This document shows, in pieces, positions 16,357 through 26,725 of a DNA stretch of 64,000 nucleotides. Numbering within the stretch: position 1 is the stretch's first letter; every line of letters starts with the position of its first letter. The translations under genes and the position numbers were made by a program. The DNA is from Butyricimonas synergistica DSM 23225 (GTDB lineage Bacteria; Bacteroidota; Bacteroidia; Bacteroidales; Marinifilaceae): NCBI RefSeq assembly GCF_000379665.1, contig NZ_KB903359.1:1517340-1581339 (forward strand). The letters run 5' to 3'. The notes beneath the pieces are model-generated. The model ran no database searches. It was not told the origin of the DNA and saw only the letters and a program-made list of their open reading frames with translations.

Positions 16357-17901
16357 TCAATTATACGGAATCACATCCGCGATAGCGATAGAGCTATACC
16401 CGTTTGACGCACGCACCTGGTCATTCACGATCACCTTCACATAGCGAATCTCCCGGGGCTCTGCCATGGGAATTAACGTCGTTTCCCCGACACCTTTCCC
16501 CAAGACCCACTCGTTCAAGTAAAGCGCATTCTTCCAAACGATCCCGTCTTCGGAAACCTGAATCTTGATCAACTCCGGCAGCATATACTGATTGGTCTCT
16601 GTCTTGCGAGCTTGCACCACTTTGAAACCGCTCACCCTCTTCGCTTCCTTGTAAGTAATCGTGATCTCGTAATTCCGAATACCGGTGGTTGCCACACTAC
16701 CCTCGATTGGCATCCACTCCGTGGTCGGGTCGTCATCCACCAATCCGTTCAAATTAGAATCCCAATCCGCACTTTCTTCTATCGAACACTTCACGCTCTC
16801 CACCTCTAAACCGGCAGGATTCAAAGCAGGCATCTCGGTTTCTCCCATCTCGACCAACACCCCCGGATTCAACAATCCGGCATCCGTGAAATAATGGTTG
16901 TTATAACGCTCCACCTTCAAACCCGTCAAACGATTTGCCTCATTCAACACCAACACACTCCGGTCCACATCTTCCAAAACACTGGCATCATAGTCGGAAG
17001 GATATGCGGTATTCAAGAAACGATTTTTCCCCAACACGATTTTCTCCAAACTGGGACACAAGAGGACATCCTCCAACGTGTTCATGTCGTAATCAAATTC
17101 CAGCGTCCGTACGGTATCGATAAAATGCTCGAACGCTGCCTTTTCCGCCTCGGTCTGATCCGAAACCCCGTACCGCCTCTCCAACGCCGTCTTGAAGTCC
17201 GTCGCGAAATTACGTTGATCACCCAACTCGATCGGAGCGAAATGAATCACATCGGGACATCCCTCGATCCGTCCCACGCGCGAGATCGTGATGGGCAAAT
17301 GGCAATCCACGTCCTCCAACGTGATGTGTTTCCGCTCGAATTCCGCCTTCGTCAGCGTGTAACTCACCGCTTCACCCCGGGTATTCGTGTAGTGCATCCG
17401 GACATCCAAAATATCGTCATTCCAGTTGTCCATGAAAAACAGTAACGCATTCTTGGCTTTCACCTTATAGAACTTCGTCACCACGTTCGTGAAGGTACGT
17501 ACCACTTCGTGCGCCTCCGTGTAAGGACGGCCGTACACGGTTTCCACCAACGATTGGCTTTTGTCTTTTCCTATCGTGCACACCTCAATAGCGTATGACC
17601 CGTCTTTCAAATGCAAGAGGTCTACAGCAGAAGCTGCGGCATCCAGCAACGTATCATATTTCATATCTGCCACCGCCCAAGTCACCTTGATACTGTCCAC
17701 TAAAACATCTTGGCTGTTATTCCATTCCAAACGCAAGCGCTCCCACCCGGGGATCACCTGGATGTCGGTACAATTGTTCAGATAACGTATGGCGCCGTCG
17801 CCTGCCATATCGCTATACGTGTCCTCCAGACTTTCGCCGCAACCTGCCAACAGCACTCCCGCCGCCAGCAAGCCCATGATATATTTTTTCATCTTCATCA
17901 T
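16357..17901 (-). CDS. DUF4998-like surface lipoprotein with F5/8 type C (discoidin-like) domain
   Basis: A 514-residue lipoprotein (signal ending LAAGVLLAGC). The N-terminal part (about 35-125) resembles DUF4998: IQVIPGWERLRLEWNN, then a second beta sandwich. The C-terminal 150 residues look like a galactose-binding/discoidin fold (DWDSNLNGLVDDDPTTEWMP, FKVVQARKTE, REIRYVKVIVND). Last gene of the uptake locus; its ATG overlaps the stop of the previous gene by 1 bp, so translation is probably coupled. Inferred role: ligand-binding accessory protein on the cell surface next to SusC/SusD. Confidence 0.78.
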   Translation of the reverse strand: MMKMKKYIMGLLAAGVLLAGCGESLEDTYSDMAGDGAIRYLNNCTDIQVIPGWERLRLEWNNSQDVLVDSIKVTWAVADMKYDTLLDAAASAVDLLHLKDGSYAIEVCTIGKDKSQSLVETVYGRPYTEAHEVVRTFTNVVTKFYKVKAKNALLFFMDNWNDDILDVRMHYTNTRGEAVSYTLTKAEFERKHITLEDVDCHLPITISRVGRIEGCPDVIHFAPIELGDQRNFATDFKTALERRYGVSDQTEAEKAAFEHFIDTVRTLEFDYDMNTLEDVLLCPSLEKIVLGKNRFLNTAYPSDYDASVLEDVDRSVLVLNEANRLTGLKVERYNNHYFTDAGLLNPGVLVEMGETEMPALNPAGLEVESVKCSIEESADWDSNLNGLVDDDPTTEWMPIEGSVATTGIRNYEITITYKEAKRVSGFKVVQARKTETNQYMLPELIKIQVSEDGIVWKNALYLNEWVLGKGVGETTLIPMAEPREIRYVKVIVNDQVRASNGYSSIAIADVIPYN

Positions 17902-19238
17902 TACAACTCTTTTTTCACGTAAATTTCCAACTCGTGCATGGTCACGTATTCATCCCGATTATCTCCTTCATCCCAATTATACCATGTCCTATTAAATACA
18001 TCTTCCACCACGATCTTCAGGTAACGGAATCTTTTTTCCGAAGCGGGAATCACGACCTCCAAATAAGCCGGATCTGCCTCTTCCAGTTCTTCCAACGTTC
18101 CATAAACAAGCTCGTAATTATGGTCACAACGTTCACACCAACGATCTTCGACCTCCGCATCAGGATCTTGCTCGAATTTGCCCAACTTCACCCACGACGA
18201 AGCATCCGGGTCACCCTCATCGCTCCCGTACACGCTCACAACGCAAGGTAACTTGTTCATACACGCCGTTTTCCAGATTCCGCCTAACTCGCCCCAGTCC
18301 CAGTCATCATTCGAGAAGTATTCACCAGTATATAAAATTCCGTATATACGCACCTTTGCCGGGATTTTTCCCTCCTTCATATCCACGATAAAAGGCGCCC
18401 CCACGGCGCGAGGACCGGCAACGAACGTGAAGTTTTCAAAATCTTTTTTCGAGATCATCCGGCGTGTCCCTTTCGTGTCCCCGTCGAACAGGTATTCCAC
18501 CCCGGTAGCCTCCGTCTTATTGGTAATCGAAAGATGGCGCACATCCTGGAATTCAAAATCTTTCGGATCCATCTTGTCGGCAACATACGACACGACATGT
18601 TCCCATACTTTCTGTTTCACCCAATAACCGCGGTAATCTTGCGTGCGCACGATCACCGTGTTCGCCGCCGCCTCCTGTTTCAACTCGAAAGAAAGCGTGT
18701 CCCCGCCTTTCAGGATCGGGGAACTCTTCAACAAAAGCGTATCCGTCTGCTTGGTCGTGGGATTCATCCCCAGATAATAGATATGCACCATACCGTTCAC
18801 TTTTCCCGGAGCCTCGTAAATCATCTGGAAACCGCCCCAGGAAGGAACAATCTCCGCCTTTTCAAAGAATGCGTACGGGGCGGAATCCTCCGTGTCGAAA
18901 GTAATCTCCATCGAATTGGATTCCATGCCTTTCGGATCGGTAAACGTCACCCGTGCCTTCACCCCTTTGCGAGCCTCGTTGAAGCCGTCCAGCACCAGCG
19001 AATCGCTGCCGAAACCACTGGTTTTCAACACCTCCTGCTCGTGTGCATCCTGATAGCGCACGTTCATGGCATATACCCGGTTGTCCTCCGGCAAGCGATA
19101 GCGGATCACCGCCCCTCCCGGCAAAGGCGTAATGGAGCGGATTAATTCTTTCGACGGGGTAACGTCGAAATACGAGTCGTCATCTTGACAAGCGAAAAGA
19201 GCGACTAATATGATCGTCAAAAATAAAGTATATTTCAT
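17901..19238 (-). CDS. DUF4959/DUF5000-type surface lipoprotein of SusCD locus
   Basis: A 445-residue lipoprotein (signal ending LVALFAC, Cys17). Order of parts: LIRSITPLPGGAVIRYRLPEDNRVYAM, typical of the DUF4959 opening; a middle Ig-like region including FEKAEIVPSWGGFQMIYE (DUF5126-like); and a C-terminal discoidin-like domain (LFDGDTKGTRRM, PFIVDMKEGKIPAKVRIYG, RYLKIVVEDVFNRT) of the DUF5000 type. Such proteins follow susD in many Bacteroidales loci and are thought to be surface binding proteins; the ligand is unknown. Between SusD and the DUF4998-like gene, same strand. Confidence 0.82.
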   Translation of the reverse strand: MKYTLFLTIILVALFACQDDDSYFDVTPSKELIRSITPLPGGAVIRYRLPEDNRVYAMNVRYQDAHEQEVLKTSGFGSDSLVLDGFNEARKGVKARVTFTDPKGMESNSMEITFDTEDSAPYAFFEKAEIVPSWGGFQMIYEAPGKVNGMVHIYYLGMNPTTKQTDTLLLKSSPILKGGDTLSFELKQEAAANTVIVRTQDYRGYWVKQKVWEHVVSYVADKMDPKDFEFQDVRHLSITNKTEATGVEYLFDGDTKGTRRMISKKDFENFTFVAGPRAVGAPFIVDMKEGKIPAKVRIYGILYTGEYFSNDDWDWGELGGIWKTACMNKLPCVVSVYGSDEGDPDASSWVKLGKFEQDPDAEVEDRWCERCDHNYELVYGTLEELEEADPAYLEVVIPASEKRFRYLKIVVEDVFNRTWYNWDEGDNRDEYVTMHELEIYVKKEL

Positions 19239-19271
19239 GGTTCAAACTTTTTACATTATCACACGTTCATT

Positions 19272-21212
19272 TTACCATCCCGGATTTTGAATCACCCCGG
19301 AAATCAACACTTCCTCCGCCTTGATCGGGAACAGGTAATCCCGCGGAACGGTGAATTTTCCCCGGCTCCAGACCACCACGGGACCATTAAAATTATTGTA
19401 GAACGACCGGGCATCTTCTCCCAGTATATTCCACCCGTATTGTTTCTCGTTCAATGCCTCGTGGGCAATTTTCCAACGGCGCAAATTCCAAAAACGTTGT
19501 CCCTCGAAAGCCAGTTCGATATTCGTCTCCTGCCGGATAATACCGCGCATGCCCTCCTTCGAATCCACGCGTCCCGGATCCTTCGAGTAGGATTTCCAAG
19601 CCGTCACCACATCCGGGATACCGGCACGTTCACGGACGACATCGAGGGCATCGTACACCTTCTGGCTCGGTCCCTCGTATTCATTCCATGCCTCTGCCTG
19701 CATCAAGTACAATTCCGCCATCCGAATCAAAGGAATTGTTTTATTGCTACCCGCCGAATAATACTTTGTTTCCTGCTCCGGGTAAAGATTCTTTTTCAAC
19801 CAGTAGCCGGTGATATTCTGGTACTCCCGGCTGGAAACGACATCCAACGTCGTGCCGAACCGTTCCCCCTTGTACGCCTCCACGAGCAAATCATTCTGCG
19901 TGTAAGCCCCCCGGGGTCCGCGTTGCCAAATCGTCCGGTCGGCGGCGATACTCGCGTAGAAACGGGGCTCACGACGTAAATGCAACTGCAACACATCCGT
20001 CTTCAGGGGCACCACGTTATTGTATCGGGGATTGGACTCTTGTGCCATCCGGTAACGCCCGCTGTAATTCCACGTGTTGTCGGCGTCTATCGGCAAACCG
20101 TTTTCCGTGTAATACATCTCGACCATCTTGATCGTGGGACATACTCCCCCTTTAGCTCTTTGGTTATAATGACTATCGGAAGAAGACAAATAAGGCAATA
20201 CCAAACAATAATAGTTGTTTATAACATCCTTCCACTCCAAAATCACCTCGGGATTGTCGAACTGGGAAAGCACGCTATACGACAAATCATACATCGTGTT
20301 CAAAAGCACGGAGCCCTCGCTCGCCGTTCCATCGTACAATTTATGTTGTCCTGCTTTACACACCTCCACCGCCCGATCGGCTGCCTCTGCCGCCAGACGC
20401 CATTTCTCGGGATCGTACTCGCTGCTGAACAACGGCTCCCCGTTTTTCCCCTTAAAATGGGCATAATACTCGTTTCCGTTGAACAGGGGGGATGCCGCGT
20501 AAAGCAACACCTTTGCCTTGAGCGCCAACGCCGCTTCCTTGGTAAAGTACGCGTACCGCATGGAAGATTTCTCGCTTTTTAACAACAGGTTCGGTTCCGC
20601 CTCATCCAACAGGCGCACGATTTCCTTGAAACAGGTATCCACGTGCACCCGATCGACTGCCATGTCCGGCACACTCGTCTCTACCGGTATATTCTCCGGA
20701 ACCAACGCGATAGGTCCGTAATGACGCACCAGATCAAAATAGAGGAACGCTTTCAACGCCAACATCTCGGCTTTCCATTCCCGTTTCTCCCGATCCTCCA
20801 TATTATACACGCCATCGATATGCTCCAAGAACACGTTTGCGCTACGGATGGATTCGTAATGCGAGCATACGTTAACGGAATTTCTATCATTCAAATTATC
20901 ATCCCACAAGTTCCCGTAAGGTTCCTGCGACATCTGCAATCCCTCCGCGATAAAGATCCCGTTATACCCACTTCCACGGAAAACATCACACATGATCGTT
21001 TCGTCTGCCCCGAAAAACGCCGGATTACGATCGATATTCGTAACCTGCCCCATCACTCCCGCGTATACGCCCTCCAACCATTGATCTGCATTCGCACGTA
21101 ATTCAAAAATAGACTCTATCGTCTCGATATCCCTTTCCGGCACCACGTCCAAGTAATTGGAACAACCGAACAACCACGTGACAGAGCACAAAATAATCAA
21201 TATATTTTTCAT
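19272..21212 (-). CDS. SusD/RagB family nutrient-binding outer membrane lipoprotein
   Basis: A 646-residue SusD-like lipoprotein (signal ending VTWLFGC, then SNYLDVVPE, the usual mature start). SusD features: the TPR-like N-terminal half (YESIRSANVFLEHID, KAFLYFDLVRHYGPIALV) and the C-terminal EAWNEY, YDALDVVRERAGIP and IELAFEGQRFWNLRRWK motifs. It caps the SusC barrel and binds the substrate at the surface. It lies 18 bp after susC. Because susC is frameshifted, this protein may lack a functional partner in this strain. Confidence 0.93.
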   Translation of the reverse strand: MKNILIILCSVTWLFGCSNYLDVVPERDIETIESIFELRANADQWLEGVYAGVMGQVTNIDRNPAFFGADETIMCDVFRGSGYNGIFIAEGLQMSQEPYGNLWDDNLNDRNSVNVCSHYESIRSANVFLEHIDGVYNMEDREKREWKAEMLALKAFLYFDLVRHYGPIALVPENIPVETSVPDMAVDRVHVDTCFKEIVRLLDEAEPNLLLKSEKSSMRYAYFTKEAALALKAKVLLYAASPLFNGNEYYAHFKGKNGEPLFSSEYDPEKWRLAAEAADRAVEVCKAGQHKLYDGTASEGSVLLNTMYDLSYSVLSQFDNPEVILEWKDVINNYYCLVLPYLSSSDSHYNQRAKGGVCPTIKMVEMYYTENGLPIDADNTWNYSGRYRMAQESNPRYNNVVPLKTDVLQLHLRREPRFYASIAADRTIWQRGPRGAYTQNDLLVEAYKGERFGTTLDVVSSREYQNITGYWLKKNLYPEQETKYYSAGSNKTIPLIRMAELYLMQAEAWNEYEGPSQKVYDALDVVRERAGIPDVVTAWKSYSKDPGRVDSKEGMRGIIRQETNIELAFEGQRFWNLRRWKIAHEALNEKQYGWNILGEDARSFYNNFNGPVVVWSRGKFTVPRDYLFPIKAEEVLISGVIQNPGW

Positions 21213-21230
21213 CGTTCAATCGTTTAAAAA

Positions 21231-24200
21231 TTAAAAACTGACATTCACCCCGAATGAGAACGTACGTTGTATCGGATAATTAAACCCGCTCTCGCCCAAC
21301 TCGGGATCCCATGTCTTGAAATCGGTAATGATAAAAGGATTATTCACCCGTGCGAACAGCTTGAACGTTCCCATCTTTTCCCGCCAATGCGCGGGCAAAT
21401 TATAAGCCAATTCGATTGCCGTGCAACGCAAGAATTTACACTCGCGCATAAAATAGGTACTTTTCCGCACCTCCGCTCCCGAATACCAATCCTCTTGCGG
21501 ATTGTGCTCGTTAATTGCCGACGTGGAAAGCCGCGGCCAGAAAGGACGCCTTGCCATGTTGCTCTCGCTCCAGTGATCCTCGTAAATCTCTTTCAACATC
21601 GCCCGGTCATCCACGAAAGGATTGATTTGCATCGGATTCATAAAGAATCCCCGTTTCCCCGAACCCTGGAAAGCGATATTGAACTCCATGTTTTTATAGG
21701 AAACAAATGCGCTCAACCCGTAAATCGTGCGCGGCGTTTCCGGGAAGCCGATATACGTGGCGTCGTTCACGTCGATCACCCCGTCGTTGTTCAAATCACG
21801 GTAACGGATATCCCCCGGCATCACGTTTCCTCCCTGCCGCGGAGAGTGGTCGATCTCCGCTTGGTCCCGGAACAGCCCTTCCGCGATATACCCGATCGCT
21901 TGCGAAATCTCGTGCCCTTTCCTCAACTGCCATGTCGGTTTATTAGGCGCTTCGTCAATCTCCTGGTAAATCGCCTTGTTGTAGGTAAAAGTACCGTTCA
22001 ATATCAACCAGAAATCAGGGCTGAAAGCGTGTTGGATTTTTCCCGAAAGATCGACCCCGCGGGAACGGACCCGTCCCATGTTCGCCAACTGGAATTGCTC
22101 AAACCCCATGGTTGCCGGTACCGTGGTCCGGTAATCAAGGATATTCTTGCGGATCTCCTGATAAATATCGGCATTCACCTCGAAGATTCCCCCGAGCAAC
22201 TTCAACTCAATGCCCAAGTTCACCTGGTCGGCTATTTCCCAGGAGATTTTGCTATTCGCGTAAGATTTTACCAAATAACGCTTCGCCAAATCAACATCAG
22301 GTATAGGCGACTTAGGCGTCCTATAGTCAATGTCAGGAAGATAAGCGTAACGCGGGGAAGAAATCACGCCGTCATTCCCCACCTGTCCCCAGGAGAGTCG
22401 GAATTTCAAGAAAGAAATCCATTTGGAAATGCCCTGCATAAACGGTTCCTTCGAGGCAATCCACGCACCACCGACTGCCGGAAAAAATCCCCACTGGTGG
22501 TTCTTGTCAAACCGCTCGGAACCGTTATACCCGAAACTGGCTTCCACGAAATAACGGTCCTTGAACCCATACGTCCCGCGCATGGAGAAACTCACGTTCC
22601 GATGCGGCAAAGATGTCAATACATTCTGTGCCCCGGAAGAGGTGTTCTCCTGTAAAGAGAGTACGGCCGTCAAGCTCGTCTGGTGCTCGTCCCAAGCCGC
22701 CGTGTGCAACCCGCGCAACTCATAATTCATCTGCGTCGTTTGCACACTGACTCCTGGTCCCGAGTATTGCGGTATCTGCAACGTACGCCGCGCATTATCC
22801 GGGTTCAATGCCTGCAATTTATGTTCCCCGGTCTCGAAATCATAATCCGTCAACGAATAACGGAAAGGTTCCGTTTCCAAAGGATTCTCGTAATAACCGG
22901 TCTTCTGCATCGCCACGATCCCGCGCAACTCCAATCCCTTCAACAAGGTGGAAAGATTGTGGATGTATTCGGCACGGATCGTTGCCGAGTAACGGCTGCG
23001 CTCGTTGTATCCTTTTTGGATTTCCAAATAGGGATTAATGGTTTGCTGTGTAAGACTTCCGAAACGGATATGCGGCCAGGAAGAAGCCTTATCCCCCGGA
23101 TACGTCGGGGCAAAATCCACCGGCGATGCCTGAAACACCATCCAGTATGCCTGGCTTACATCGCTTATCGGACCGTGGTATTTATCGAGCGACGCCGAAG
23201 AATTGATCAACAATTTGATTCCGGCATTCAAGTCGATATTCAAATTGGTTCGGAACGTGAAAGCATTGTTTTTGATATTGCAGTCAAACTGGTTCAACCG
23301 ATCGGTTTTCAACATCCCCTCATCGTAGTTGTAATTGATGGAAGTATAATATTGTATTACCCGCGAGCCACCCCGGATGTTCAATCCCGCGCGATGGTTG
23401 ACGGAATAGTCGTTGAACAATATCTTGTACCAATCATTCGCCGGGTACACCCAAGAGGGATAATTCTTCGACCCCGTCCGCTCGATGCGTTCCAAACTAT
23501 ACTGCGGCATGGCATCCGGGTTCCGGGCAAGCAACGCCTCGTTGTACATCTTCATATAGGTAACGGGATCCACCACATCAATCTTCTTGGTCGCGCTGGA
23601 AGCCACCACCTCGTAGCGCAGGGAGGTATAAACGGAACCCTCTTCCCCCTTTTTGGTGGTGATCAAAATCACCCCGTTTGCACCACGGGCACCGTACATG
23701 GCGGTCGCCGAGGCATCCTTCATCACGTTGAAACTCTCGATGTCCTCTACCGGGATTCGGGATAAATCCAACTTGGAAGATTCCACCCCGTCAATCAGGA
23801 TCAAGGGGTCGATATTCGCGTTGCTTTGGAAAGAAGTGATACCCCGGATGTAAAACTTGGTATTCATCTCCTCCTCCGTCAAAGCGGCGGGAAGCCCCCC
23901 CGTCTGCCAAGCGATCATTCCCGGAATCTTACCGGCAAACTGAGTCGTCAAGTCGCTACTGGAAGATTTCAAGGTCCGGGTATCCACGCTCGTGATGGCC
24001 GACACCACGCTCTCCTTTTTCTGTTCCCCGAAGGCAACCACCGTCACCTCCTCGATATTCTCGGCAGTAGGATTCAACGAAACGTTCAATTTCTTTTTGC
24101 CCTTCACCTCCACGACACGCGGCTCGTAACCGATAAATGAAAACCGCAAAACATCCGTCGGCAACACGTTAATCACGTAACGCCCTTCCGCGTCGGAAGC

Positions 24201-24646
24201 GACACCCCGCGTAGTCCCTGGATCAACACCGTGGCTCCGGCAATCGGGTTTCCTTTCTCGTCGGTCACGCGACCGCTCACCTCGATCAACTTCGATACCT
24301 GCTTGGCACCGATCAGGATCCTCCCGTTCGCCTGTTCCGAACATTGCAAGCCCGTGCCTTCCAAACAAGCTTTGACCACCTCGATCACCGCAACGTTCTC
24401 CCGTTTCAACGTGATCTTCTTGGTTTCCTTCATCACGACTTCTTCTTGGAAACTCAAAAGATCCCCACTCAACCGGTTAATCTCGTGCAACGCGCGCAAC
24501 ACGCTCACGTCTTTAAAATCAACCGATATCACTTTCGCCTCCTTCTGCTGGGCAAAAAGCGATGTCGAACTAAAAAGTGACACGCCTAAAAAAAGAAACG
24601 CGCACGAAAGTTCTAAAAAAACTTTTGTCTTCAGTCTTTTTTTCAT
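21231..24646 (-). pseudogene. SusC/RagA family TonB-linked outer membrane transporter, disrupted by a 1-bp frameshift
   Basis: Two overlapping frames together encode one SusC of about 1138 residues. Frame one (from 24646) gives a signal peptide ending SLFAQQ, an STN domain (about 38-115), and a carboxypeptidase-like domain up to NPIAGATVLIQG, then runs out of frame and stops at 24173. The other frame resumes exactly there with TTRGVASDAEGRYVINVLP, then the plug (EEVTVVAFGEQKKESVVSAI, FYIRGITSF, LILIDGVE) and beta barrel ending in TFSFGVNVSF. Restoring one G in the GGG run at 24216-24218 joins them. The STN domain agrees with control by the adjacent FecR/sigma pair. It could be a real null mutation, a phase-variable run or a sequencing error. 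Confidence 0.88.
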
Positions 24647-24671
24647 AGATTTGTGATTAAATTGATACTAT

Positions 24672-24724
24672 AACCTTGTGTTCCAGACAAGGTTTCTGAA
24701 ATGGAGCCACCTCAAGGTTGCTCC
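24672..24724 (-). promoter_or_regulatory. Two hairpins between fecR-like gene and susC
   Basis: On the minus strand GGAGC/GCTCC (24703-24724, overlapping the FecR stop) is followed by AACCTTGT-CTGGAAC-ACAAGGTT (24672-24694), a perfect 8-bp stem. No long T run follows, so an attenuator or RNA-processing site is as likely as a terminator. Confidence 0.4.
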
Positions 24725-25911
24725 ATTTTATTTTTGATATACACGACGTTTCCGTCGATCTTAAACTCCAACCCTACAGTGAAAGTAAAGATATCCAATA
24801 TGGATTGCAACGATTCGTCTTTATTAAAATAACCGTTTAACGTGTACCGTTCGCGATGCTCCAACTGGTAAACAAATTTCACGCCGTACCAACGTTCAAT
24901 TTGCCGCATCACCATCTCTATATTCTCTTTATGAAACACGAACAAACCGTCTTTCCACGCCCTCGCGTGCTCGAGATTCGCCTTCGTGACAGAGAATTGC
25001 CGTCCCTGGGTATCCCAGTCAGCCTGTTGCCCGGGAAGAAGCACGACCTCCCGGGTCGTGTCTGCCGACGAAACGACATGTACCTTTCCCGTGAAAAGCG
25101 TCGTTCTGACACAAGGCTCATCCGCGTATGATTTGATATTAAAGGAAGTCCCCAGCACCCTCGTGCGCATCCCGTCCGTTTCCACGATAAAAGGGCGTGA
25201 AGCATCCTTCGACACCTCGAAAAAAGCCTCTCCCGCCAACCGGACAACCCGTTCCCCCTGCCCGAAAAGAACCGGAAATTCCAATTCACTCTCCGAGTTC
25301 AACCACACCCGGGAACCATCGGAAAGAACCAACGAGTAAAACCCTCCGGTAGCGGTAATCACCTTATTCATCTCCAACCGCGTGAACTCGGCGGTATCCG
25401 CTCCTACTCCCGCGGAATCGTACACCAGCCGTCCCTCCTGCCCCATCACCGTCGCGGTTCCCAAACGCACACTATCCCGTGCTATATGGGTCATCCCGAC
25501 TTTCTTCCCGTCGGACAAAACCAAAATCACTTTATCCTCCACCTTCGCCCGGGGCGGCGTATCCGCACTCACCACCACACGTGGTTCCGCTTGCTTATCC
25601 TCGTGGAACCACATCCACATTACCCCCGCCAACAAAGGAATGGTAAGAATCGCCGCATAGCGCCAAACCGTATTTATCCAAGACCCGCGCGTCTTGTTCC
25701 GGAATTTCTTGTAAGCCTCCAACGCATTCAACTCCCGGAACACCTTCCGGCGATCCGGCAAACTCTCTCCCCGGCACACGCGTTGGAAAAACGCCTCACG
25801 CTCCTCGCTTCCCTCACGCCACACGCGCAACTCTTCCCGCTCCTCCGCGGAAAGGTCATCCAGCAAGAAACGCCATACCAAATCAATAATCCTATAATTC
25901 TTCTTGTCCAT
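24712..25911 (-). CDS. FecR family anti-sigma factor
   Basis: A 399-residue FecR-like protein. A cytoplasmic N-terminal helix bundle (LVWRFLLDDLSAEEREEL), one transmembrane helix at about 82-102 (WRYAAILTIPLLAGVMWMWF), a FecR domain (GFYSLVLSDGSRVWLNSES, GEAFFEVSKDASRPFIVET, LGTSFNIKSY), and a C-terminal DUF4974 (about 320-390: NIEMVMRQIERWYGVKFVY). It holds the ECF sigma factor until the STN domain of the loaded SusC signals. Encoded 94 bp after the sigma gene and just before susC. Confidence 0.93.
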   Translation of the reverse strand: MDKKNYRIIDLVWRFLLDDLSAEEREELRVWREGSEEREAFFQRVCRGESLPDRRKVFRELNALEAYKKFRNKTRGSWINTVWRYAAILTIPLLAGVMWMWFHEDKQAEPRVVVSADTPPRAKVEDKVILVLSDGKKVGMTHIARDSVRLGTATVMGQEGRLVYDSAGVGADTAEFTRLEMNKVITATGGFYSLVLSDGSRVWLNSESELEFPVLFGQGERVVRLAGEAFFEVSKDASRPFIVETDGMRTRVLGTSFNIKSYADEPCVRTTLFTGKVHVVSSADTTREVVLLPGQQADWDTQGRQFSVTKANLEHARAWKDGLFVFHKENIEMVMRQIERWYGVKFVYQLEHRERYTLNGYFNKDESLQSILDIFTFTVGLEFKIDGNVVYIKNKMEQP

Positions 25912-26005
25912 TTTTAATGTAATTTCAATATGAAGACAAGAAGAGCGCCAAAAAGGAGTAAAAAAATGGAATCTTTTTTTATATTTTTTTACATCAAACT
26001 GAAAA

Positions 26006-26572
26006 TCAAGGGATAAAAACGATCGCTATTTCATACAATTTTCCCAATTTCTTTTTTAAAATTTGCGTCCCGATATTTCGCTGTTTTTTCACGGTCAAGG
26101 CGGATATTTTCAGGTTCTCCGCGATCTCTTCATTCTTTTTCCCTAACAGCACCTGCTCGAAAACCTCCCGGCAACGCGGCGGCAACTCGCCTATCGCGTG
26201 CAACAACAAACGATAAATCTCCTCTTCCATGACACGCAAATCCTCCGCCTCCCCCGTCTCCGTTTCCCGCTCCCGGACATACTGCATATACTTCTCCTCC
26301 ACCTCTTTATGTTTCAACAAATTGATGCAGGCATTCCGCACGGAAGTGTACAGAAACGTCTTGAAACTCGTGTAAGAAACATACTTCGTCTTGCTTTCCC
26401 AAATCTGCATAAACAACTCCTGCACGATATCCTCTGCCTGCTCCTTCTCCTTCACGTATCCCATCGCGAAATAAACCAAAGCATTATAAAAATTCATGAA
26501 CAACTCGCGAAAAGCACCGGGATGCTTTTCGTGCAATTGCTTCATAAATGTACGTTCCTCTTCCGGGTTCAT
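26006..26572 (-). CDS. FecI-like ECF RNA polymerase sigma-70 factor
   Basis: A 188-residue ECF sigma factor. Region 2 shows HPGAFRELFMNFYNALVYFAMGYV, AEDIVQELFMQIWE and FKTFLYTSVRNACINLLKH; region 4 shows LPPRCREVFEQVLLGKKNEEIAENLKISALTVKKQ. I choose the ATG at 26572, where family sequence begins, over an in-frame ATG at 26605 that adds 11 hydrophobic residues without family resemblance. It heads the sigma/anti-sigma/SusCD locus and should transcribe susC onward when released by FecR. Confidence 0.92.
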   Translation of the reverse strand: MNPEEERTFMKQLHEKHPGAFRELFMNFYNALVYFAMGYVKEKEQAEDIVQELFMQIWESKTKYVSYTSFKTFLYTSVRNACINLLKHKEVEEKYMQYVRERETETGEAEDLRVMEEEIYRLLLHAIGELPPRCREVFEQVLLGKKNEEIAENLKISALTVKKQRNIGTQILKKKLGKLYEIAIVFIP

Positions 26573-26725
26573 ACTCAAATTATTTATACATAAAAATATA
26601 GTCACCAGACACTCCCCACGTAGATTCTACCAGCAAGTGCAAACTTAAACAATAAATTTGAAGAACTCGTATACGGGAAAAACAAAAATGAAGTATCGAG
26701 AAATTCTTGGGCCCTTTTAGATGAA

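Noticed and set aside
21267-22655. A 462-codon open frame antisense to susC
   Set aside because: It lies wholly within a clear SusC barrel region, its translation is Arg/His/Ile-rich with no family pattern, and it arises from codon bias on the opposite strand.
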